From the NCBI GenBank assembly GCA_036824245.1, contig DAITAO010000031.1, positions 1 through 30,900 on the forward strand: DNA of 30,900 nucleotides, written 5' to 3'. The stretch's first letter is position 1, and every line of letters starts with the position of its first letter. The DNA is from JACVRM01 sp036824245 (GTDB lineage: Bacteria; Actinomycetota; Thermoleophilia; Gaiellales; Gaiellaceae). The translations under genes were made by a program, and so were the position numbers. The notes under the pieces are model-generated. The model did no database searches, had not been told where the DNA came from, and saw nothing but the letters and a program-made list of their open reading frames with translations. Shown one piece after another: positions 23,409-30,900 of the stretch.

Positions 23409-25061
23409 TTGCCGCAGGCCGAAGCGACAGCGACGGGGCCCTTGCTGGGCGCACTGCCTTGCCGACGAGGTCTCGTGGATTTCCGCGTGTGGGCGCCGCG
23501 TTCCGGCTCCGTGGCGGTGCGCGTGCGAGGCAGCGACCACGAGCTGGCTGACATGGGCGGGGGCGTCTGGTCGGCCCAGGTGCCCGCCGACGCAGGCGAT
23601 GACTACCTGTACGTGCTCAACGGAGAGGCTGCCTGGCCGGATCCGTGCTCCCGCGAGCAGCCTTCGGGAGTGCGTGGGCCGTCCCGCGTAGTCGACCCGC
23701 GCTGCTTCCGCTGGACGGACGGCGGCTGGGCCGGCCTGTCCCTCGAGGAGCTCGTCGTCTACGAGCTGCACGTGGGCACCTTCTCCGGGGCGGGCACGTT
23801 CGACGGCGTGGTCCCATATCTCGCGGACCTGCGGGAGCTGGGTGTGACGGCGATCGAACTGATGCCGGTGGCCACCTTCCCCGGCAAGCGCGGCTGGGGC
23901 TACGACGGCCTCTACGCCTACGCGCCGCATCCGGTCTACGGCGGGCCCGACGGTCTAGCGCGGCTCGTCGATGCTGCTCACGCGCACGGCCTGGGCGTGA
24001 TCCTGGACGTCGTCTACAACCACGTCGGCCCGGGCTCCGAGGCGCTTGCGGCCTTCGGGCCGTACTTCACCGACCGCTACGAGACCTTCTGGGGGCCGGC
24101 GATGAACTACGACGGGGATGGCTCGGAGGGCGTGCGCGAATGGGCCATTCAAAACGCGTGCATGTGGGTGCGCGACTACCACGTCGACGGGCTGCGTCTG
24201 GACGCCACGCACGCCGTCTTCGACGCATCTCCCCGTCACGTGCTGGCCGAGCTCGCCGACCGGGCACGCGCTGCACGCGCAGCTTTCGACGCGGAATCGA
24301 CACGGACTCGCATGCCTTCCTCTGGTACTTCTCCAGCCGGGTCCGCGGGTCCCCCCACCCTAGGGTGGGGGCGTGGCCCCGCGCCGCCACTGATCATCTC
24401 CGAGATGGAGCCCGGCGATCTGCGGCCGATCGAGGTGTGGGGTCACGACGCCCAGTGGGCCGACGGGCTCCACCACCAGCTGCATGCCCTGCTCACAGAC
24501 GAGCGCGACGGTTACTACGCGCAGTACGGGAGCGGTGCCGGTCTCGCGCGCGAGCTGGAACGTCAGCAGGCCGAACGCTTCGTCGTCTGCTCGCAGAACC
24601 ACGATCAGGTGGGCAACCGTGCCTTCGGCGACCGGCCGGCTGCCGACGAGCTTCGGCTCCGGGCGCTCGTCACGCTCTTCGCGCCGCAGACGCCCCTCAT
24701 CTTCATGGGCGAGGAGTACGGCGAGCGCAATCCCTTCCAGTTTTTCACCGACCACATCGATCCCGACGTCGCGGAGGCGACCCGCTCAGGACGCCGCGAC
24801 GAATTCGCCGCGTTCGTCGCGTTCGGCGGCGAGGACATCCCCGATCCTCAAGCGCTGGAGACGTTTGAGCGCTCGAGGCTGTCGCGGCAAGGCGATCTCG
24901 AACTGCGGCGCCTCTACGGCGAGCTGCTCACCCTGCGCCGCGAGCTGCCGCGCGAAGCGCAGGCGAGCTGGAACGAGGAGGCCCGCACGCTGACGGTCCG
25001 CCGTGGTGATGTGACCCTCGTAGCCGACTTCGCGCACAAGACCGCGGAGCTCTGCCGATGA
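23409..25061 (+). CDS. treZ: Malto-oligosyltrehalose trehalohydrolase
   Basis: This is a 550-aa GH13_10 enzyme that cleaves trehalose from the end of maltooligosyltrehalose made by TreY. After a CBM48-like N-terminal domain, motifs are YELHVGTFSGAGTFDG, GKRGWGYDGLYAYAPH, ILDVVYNHVGPGS, nucleophile Asp in DGLRLDATHAVFD, Glu in IISEMEPGD and SQNHDQVGNRAFGDRP. Between LADRARAARA and the PPLIISE strand there is an extra stretch of about 32 residues, low in structure and rich in Pro/Gly/Ser, which typical TreZ proteins lack; its DNA holds a perfect 20-bp palindrome. TTG 23409 is taken as start; CTG 23406, one codon earlier, is possible. The stop overlaps a 75-codon frame as ATGA. Confidence 0.93.
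   Translation: MPQAEATATGPLLGALPCRRGLVDFRVWAPRSGSVAVRVRGSDHELADMGGGVWSAQVPADAGDDYLYVLNGEAAWPDPCSREQPSGVRGPSRVVDPRCFRWTDGGWAGLSLEELVVYELHVGTFSGAGTFDGVVPYLADLRELGVTAIELMPVATFPGKRGWGYDGLYAYAPHPVYGGPDGLARLVDAAHAHGLGVILDVVYNHVGPGSEALAAFGPYFTDRYETFWGPAMNYDGDGSEGVREWAIQNACMWVRDYHVDGLRLDATHAVFDASPRHVLAELADRARAARAAFDAESTRTRMPSSGTSPAGSAGPPTLGWGRGPAPPLIISEMEPGDLRPIEVWGHDAQWADGLHHQLHALLTDERDGYYAQYGSGAGLARELERQQAERFVVCSQNHDQVGNRAFGDRPAADELRLRALVTLFAPQTPLIFMGEEYGERNPFQFFTDHIDPDVAEATRSGRRDEFAAFVAFGGEDIPDPQALETFERSRLSRQGDLELRRLYGELLTLRRELPREAQASWNEEARTLTVRRGDVTLVADFAHKTAELCR
24352..24371. repeat. Perfect 20-bp palindrome inside treZ
   Basis: CCCCCACCCTAGGGTGGGGG reads the same on both strands. It lies in the extra segment of TreZ and is translated as part of PPTLGWG. 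The neighbouring GGCCCC/CGCGG sequences are also unusually simple. Confidence 0.85.
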
Positions 25062-25079
25062 CGCCAAGCGAGGGGGCAA

Positions 25080-25098
25080 GGGGAACCGCAGGTTCCCC
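25080..25098. repeat. Hairpin A in the treZ-glgX spacer
   Basis: GGGGAACC-GCA-GGTTCCCC, an 8-bp perfect stem with 3-nt loop. Its right arm is also perfectly complementary to 25262-25269 in hairpin C. Confidence 0.75.
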
Positions 25099-25139
25099 AA
25101 ACAAAGCGGCTCTCGGTGAGACCGCGCGACACGCCGCCG

Positions 25140-25168
25140 GAGCCGGGCTTGCCCCGGCGGGAGGCTCC
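25140..25168. repeat. Hairpin B in the treZ-glgX spacer
   Basis: GCCGGG (25142-25147) pairs with CCCGGC (25153-25158). GGAGCCGG (25139-25146) can alternatively pair with CCGGCTCC at 25207-25214. The two pairings are mutually exclusive. Confidence 0.55.
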
Positions 25169-25258
25169 CAAAAAGTCAGGCAACCCCGGAACCATCGAGC
25201 GAGTCGCCGGCTCCGTCCACATCCCGCAGTGCGCGAACGCCGAGCAAGGAGGGGGTTC

Positions 25259-25281
25259 ATGGGGGAACCAGGGGTTTCCCC

Positions 25282-25283
<2 letters not shown>
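25259..25283 (+). promoter_or_regulatory. Hairpin C containing the glgX start codon
   Basis: ATGGGGGAACC (25259-25269), loop AGG, GGTTTCCCCAT (25273-25283): 11 pairs with a single G-U. The right arm includes the first two bases of the glgX ATG (25282-25284). The strong AGGAGG lies just 5' of the stem. This could sequester the start codon or force coupling to upstream translation, by inference. Confidence 0.55.
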
Positions 25284-27398
<2,115 letters not shown>

Positions 27399-27399
<1 letters not shown>

Positions 27400-29315
27400 T
27401 GGAGTGGCGGGCGACGTACCGGCTCCAGCTGGGGCCGGGCTTCGGCTTCCGGGAAGCGCGCCGGATCGTTCCATACCTCGAAGACCTAGGTATCAGCCAT
27501 CTCTACCTGTCGCCGGTTCTCCAGGCCCGCTCCGGCTCGACGCACGGCTACGACGTCGTCGATCCGTCGCGGATCTCGGAGGATCTGGGCGGCGAAGAGG
27601 AGCTCCGTGCGCTTTGCTCGGCGGGTCTGGGCGTGTTGCTCGACGTCGTCCCGAACCACATGGCGGCGGCCGAGGAGAACCCGTACTGGACCGATCCCGA
27701 GCTGCGCGCCAAGTTCTTCGACTGGGATCCCGAGAGCGGCTGGTACCGGCGCTTCTTCACCATCGATGACCTCGCCGGCGTGCGCCAGGAAGAGGCGGAG
27801 GTCTTTGACGCGACGCATCGCAAGGTGCTCGAGCTCGTCGACGAGGGTCTCGTCGACGGCCTGCGTATCGACCACCCTGACGGGCTCGCTGATCCGCTCG
27901 AGTACCTGACGCGGCTCCGCGCCCGGGGTGTGGGCCGCATCTGGGTCGAGAAGATCCTGGAGCCGGGCGAGCGGCTACGCGACTGGCCTGTCCAAGGCAC
28001 CACCGGGTACGAGTTTGCGAACGAGGTCACGGCGCTCTTCGTCGACCCGGCCGGCGAGGACCCGCTCAGCGCGCTCTACGAGGAGCTGACCGGCGAGCGA
28101 CGCTCCTTCGCCGAGGTCGCGCACGCGGCCAAGCTCGAGCAGGCTCGCAGCGACTTCCAGCGGGAGTTCGCGCGGCTGCGCGCCCTCTACGACCATCCCG
28201 GGCTCGAGGAAGCCGCGGCGGCGCTGAGCATCTATCGCACGTACGTCGAGCCGCGCAGCGGTCGTGTCGCGCCAGCCGACGCCGCTGCGCTCGCCCCGCT
28301 ACCCGAGGGCCTCCGGCGCGTCCTGCTCCTGGAGGAGCCCGGCCACGAAGAGTTCGTGACCCGCTTCCAGCAGACCACCGGTGCCCTAATGGCGAAGGGG
28401 GTAGAGGACACCGCTTTCTATCGGTACGTACGGCTCGCAGCGCTCAACGAGGTGGGCGGCGATCCCGCACGTTTCTCGCTGTCCGTCGAGGACTTCCATC
28501 GCTCCGACGTCGAGCGCGCCGAGCGCTTTCCACGGCACCTGCTCACCACGCAGACGCACGACACCAAGCGTTCGGGTGACGTGCGCGCCCGGATCGGCGC
28601 ACTGGCCGGCCTTGCCGACGAGTGGGCGCAGAAAGCGCGACGCTGGCGGGTCCTCGACGACCCGAATGAGAACTACCTACTGCTCCAGACCCTCATCGGC
28701 GCCTGGCCAATCGAGCTCGGGCGAGTCCAGTCGTACATGGAGAAGGCGATCCGCGAGGCGAAGGTCAACTCGAGCTGGGTGTCGCCCGACGAGGAGCACG
28801 AGCGGAGCGTGCGCGATGCGATCGCCGGCTGGTACGAATGGCCTCCGGACGACTTCGAGGCGTTCGTCGCACGCGTGGCGGCGCAGGGGCAGCGCGTCTC
28901 GCTGGCGCAGACGCTCCTCAAGCTGACCGTCCCGGGGGTCCCGGACATCTACCAGGGCGACGAGTTCGAGTCGTTCAACCTCGTCGACCCGGACAACCGG
29001 CGGGCGTTGGACTGGGACGCACGCCGCGGCGCACAGGCGGAGCCATCCCCGAAGGGGAGGCTCGTGCGCGCTGCGCTCGCGGTGCGCAGGGAGCTGCCGC
29101 AGGCGTTTGCCGGTTCATACGAGCCGCTCGCGACCGTTCCCGAGATCTGTGCCTTCGCCCGTGGTGACGAGGTGATCGTGGCAGTCTCGGTGCGACACGG
29201 TCCTATACGCCTTCGCCTGCCGCCCGGCCGGTGGCGAGACGTCCTCAGCGGTCGCGAGCGCGAGGGCGAGCTCGAGCTCGGCGATCCACCGCTCGCACTT
29301 TTGCAGCGCCGGTAG
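27399..29315 (+). CDS. treY: Malto-oligosyltrehalose synthase, compact form
   Basis: This is a 638-aa GH13_26 enzyme; most TreY proteins have about 700-800 residues. It converts the reducing-end alpha-1,4 bond of maltodextrin to alpha-1,1, making maltooligosyltrehalose for TreZ. Motifs: ATYRLQLGPGFGFREAR, SHLYLSPVLQARSGSTHGYD, LLDVVPNHMAAAEENPYW, nucleophile Asp in DGLRIDHPDGLADP, Glu in WVEKILEPGERL, ALMAKGVEDTAFYRY and TQTHDTKRSGDVRARI. Length is lost mainly between PNHMA and DGLRID, where larger members carry extra loops. ATG 27399 overlaps the glgX stop. It is the last gene of the cluster. Confidence 0.94.
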
Positions 29316-29354
29316 GCGGCGCATCCTCGTAAGGAAGACCACGGTCTCGTTGCG

Positions 29355-29374
29355 ATGCGCTCAAGTGAGCGCAT
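29355..29374. repeat. Inverted repeat between treY and the GGDEF gene
   Basis: ATGCGCTC-AAGT-GAGCGCAT, a perfect 8-bp stem with 4-nt loop. It lies 40 nt after the treY stop and 30 nt before the next start. There is no T-tract; it may end the glucan transcript or be an operator for the GGDEF gene. Confidence 0.6.
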
Positions 29375-29403
29375 GAGTGAGCCGATGCATCACCGGAACG
29401 GGG

Positions 29404-30798
29404 ATGCGCATGCTCGACCGTCAGGCTGTCGGTGCTCGAGACCCGCTTCTTGCCCGCGTGGTGGGGGCGCTGTTCGTCCTCGCGGGATCGGTCGGTGCGG
29501 TGTCGTTCGTCCTGCCGCATCCCGAGGGTGGCAACTTTGCGGCGCTCGCGGCGGTCGACGCGGCCGCGCTCGCCGTGGGCCTCGCGTGCCTCGCTGCGGC
29601 ACGGCACATCCCGCGCTGGACGATCCACCTGGGTGTCGCGGGAGCGTCCACGCTCATCTGCATGGCGATCTACTTCGCGGGTGTCGCCGCGGGCCCGTAC
29701 TCGACGATGTTCATCTGCTTCGTGCTGGTCGCCGCCTACTTCTTCTCCAGAACCGCGGCGGCACTGCACCTCGCGTGGCTGCTGGCCGGCTACGGGCTCG
29801 TCCTGGCGGTCATCGAGCAAACCGGCGGCTACTCGCCGCTCGCTCGCTGGCTTCTCGTTGCGTTCAGCCTCGTCGTCGCCGGCGGCCTCACCTCCTGGTT
29901 CGCTGCCGGGCGGCGGGCGGCCGAGGAACGGGCCGACCGCTTCTTCCGCCTCTCTGACGACATGCTCTGTACGGCGCTTCCCGACGGTCACTTCGGCGAG
30001 CTCAGCCCAGCCTGGTCGCGAACGCTCGGCTATTCGCCCGAGGAACTGCGCGCACGGCCCTTCGTCGCGTTCGTCCATCCCAACGACCGTGAGCGCACAG
30101 AAGGCGAGACCGCACGGATCTCTCAGGGAGTGGACACCGTGTATTTCGAGAACCGCTTCCTCGCCAAGGACGGCTCGTGGCACTGGCTCGAATGGAGCGC
30201 GAGCCTGAGCGGGGAACCGGGCATCGTGTACGCGCGCGCCTCCGATGTGACCGAGCGGAAGCGCCTCGACGCGGAGCGTGAAGAGCTGGTCGAGAGGCTC
30301 CACGGCCAGGCCAGGACCGACGCTCTTACCGGAGTCCCGAACAGGCGGTGGCTTCGCGACGAGCTCGAACGGGAGCTCGCGCGTGCGCAGCGGCAAGGCG
30401 GGGATCTCTGCGTGGCGATGGTCGACCTGGATCGCTTCAAGCAGTTCAACGATCGCCACGGCCATGCGGCCGGCGATGCACTGCTTCGCGACGCCGCCTC
30501 CAGCTGGCGAGCGGTACTGAGAGTGAGTGACTTCCTCGCACGCTACGGAGAGAAGGAGTTCGCGGTGCTGTTGCCCGACTGCTCGCCTTCGAACGCCGTG
30601 GACGTGATCGAGCGGCTGCGAGCCGCGACGCCGGCGGGGGAGACGTGCTCGGCGGGGATCGCGCTGTGGGACCGCCACGAATCGCCCGACACCCTCGTCG
30701 CCCGAGCCGACGCCGCGCTCGACCAGGCCAAAGAGGCGGGACGCGACCGCATCATCTTCGAGGAGACGGCCGCGGCGGGCCGCCAATCGCTCACGTAG
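29404..30798 (+). CDS. Membrane PAS-GGDEF protein with degenerate active site
   Basis: This 464-aa protein has an N-terminal membrane region with five to six hydrophobic helices (about residues 15-175), a PAS domain (about 185-300: DRFFRLSDDMLCTALPDG to YARASDVTERKR) and a C-terminal GGDEF domain (about 310-455). The GGDEF fold is clear: ARTDALTGVPNRRWL, MVDLDRFKQFNDRHGHAAGD. However, the signature is GEKEF (30547-30561) rather than GG(D/E)EF, so a metal/GTP-binding acidic residue is replaced by Lys. The inhibitory site RVSD (30520-30531), five residues upstream, is intact. It may bind c-di-GMP rather than make it. ATG 29404 or 29410 is the likely start; GTG 29377 would add nine residues. Confidence 0.85.
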   Translation: MRMLDRQAVGARDPLLARVVGALFVLAGSVGAVSFVLPHPEGGNFAALAAVDAAALAVGLACLAAARHIPRWTIHLGVAGASTLICMAIYFAGVAAGPYSTMFICFVLVAAYFFSRTAAALHLAWLLAGYGLVLAVIEQTGGYSPLARWLLVAFSLVVAGGLTSWFAAGRRAAEERADRFFRLSDDMLCTALPDGHFGELSPAWSRTLGYSPEELRARPFVAFVHPNDRERTEGETARISQGVDTVYFENRFLAKDGSWHWLEWSASLSGEPGIVYARASDVTERKRLDAEREELVERLHGQARTDALTGVPNRRWLRDELERELARAQRQGGDLCVAMVDLDRFKQFNDRHGHAAGDALLRDAASSWRAVLRVSDFLARYGEKEFAVLLPDCSPSNAVDVIERLRAATPAGETCSAGIALWDRHESPDTLVARADAALDQAKEAGRDRIIFEETAAAGRQSLT

Positions 30799-30829
30799 AA
30801 GCTGGCGCGAGGAACGAACAGACGTGGGC

Positions 30830-30835
30830 TACACT
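30830..30835 (+). promoter_or_regulatory. Putative -10 box for tRNA-Val
   Basis: TACACT lies 10 nt before the mature 5' end of the tRNA, giving a short precursor leader. No good -35 box is seen. Confidence 0.5.
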
Positions 30836-30845
30836 GCGCCCTTCG

Positions 30846-30900
30846 GGGCGGTTAGCTCAGTTGGGAGAGCACCAGCTCGACAAGCTGGGGGTCACTGGTT
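30846..30900 (+). tRNA. tRNA-Val (anticodon GAC), 3' end cut off by window edge
   Basis: Acceptor strand GGGCGGT (30846-30852), T8, A9, D stem GCTC/GAGC, anticodon stem CCAGC (30872-30876) pairing with GCTGG (30884-30888), loop T-C-GAC-A-A, variable region GGGTC, then T-stem ACTGG and TT at the edge. Anticodon GAC (30879-30881) reads Val codons GUC/GUU. Position 33 is C rather than the near-universal U. About 20 nt of the 3' half are outside the window. Confidence 0.9.

Noticed and set aside
29245..30786. 513-codon minus-strand frame opposite the GGDEF gene
   Set aside because: Shadow frame; the plus strand shows membrane helices, PAS and GGDEF motifs.

Overview
The window is about 30.9 kb of very GC-rich DNA, densely packed with genes that often overlap by 1-14 nt. 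GC bias, a Zn-ribbon/class III cyclase/ATPase/TPR giant protein, an Eis-like acetyltransferase with a C-terminal Phe, a PcrA helicase and the GlgE-TreS-Mak pathway all point to an actinobacterium, most likely of class Thermoleophilia (Gaiellales/Solirubrobacterales type). That placement is inference from gene content. A 100-N gap shows that this is a draft scaffold.

Layout. (1) 1-482, minus strand: the 5' part of a HAD-like hydrolase gene coupled to a VanZ-family membrane protein. (2) 489-6322, plus strand: a cobalamin riboswitch followed by a corrinoid uptake and nucleotide-loop assembly operon, btuF-btuC-btuD-cobU-cobT-cobS-cobC. The genes form a complete salvage line: import, cobinamide kinase/guanylyltransferase, lower-ligand activation, synthase, phosphatase. 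(3) 6283-7455, minus strand: an AlkZ-related winged-helix protein and a small cupin. (4) 7493-13906, plus strand: a 986-aa cyclase/ATPase/TPR regulator, a PcrA/UvrD helicase and an Eis-like GNAT, each preceded by its own leaderless-type promoter. (5) 14005-15497: a Thr-rich putative lipoprotein, convergent with malQ. (6) 15538-29315, plus strand: a large alpha-glucan/trehalose cluster, glgE-HIT-treS-mak-glgB-treZ-glgX-treY. It contains both the GlgE route (trehalose to maltose, to maltose-1-P, to linear glucan, to branched glucan) and the TreX/TreY/TreZ route (branched glucan debranched and converted back to trehalose). MalQ, divergent from it, can recycle malto-oligosaccharides. (7) 29404-30798: a membrane PAS-GGDEF protein with a degenerate active site. 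(8) A partial tRNA-Val(GAC) runs off the right edge.

Beyond ordinary gene content, the most interesting signals are at junctions. A recurrent TANNNT-N6-start arrangement suggests leaderless transcription. Two copies of a REP-like element built on GTGCCTGGCACC sit exactly at gene starts in the glucan cluster. A perfect 20-bp palindrome lies in frame inside treZ. The treZ-glgX spacer is strongly structured, its last hairpin contains the glgX start codon, and a 75-codon frame joins both neighbours through ATGA overlaps. The maltokinase gene appears to begin at CTG. The GGDEF protein has GEKEF instead of GGDEF but keeps an inhibitory-site RxxD. The break in treS is best explained as an assembly artefact: 55 identical bases flank the N-run, and collapsing them restores one frame. 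I see no phage, integron, CRISPR array, transposase gene or clearly new defence system.
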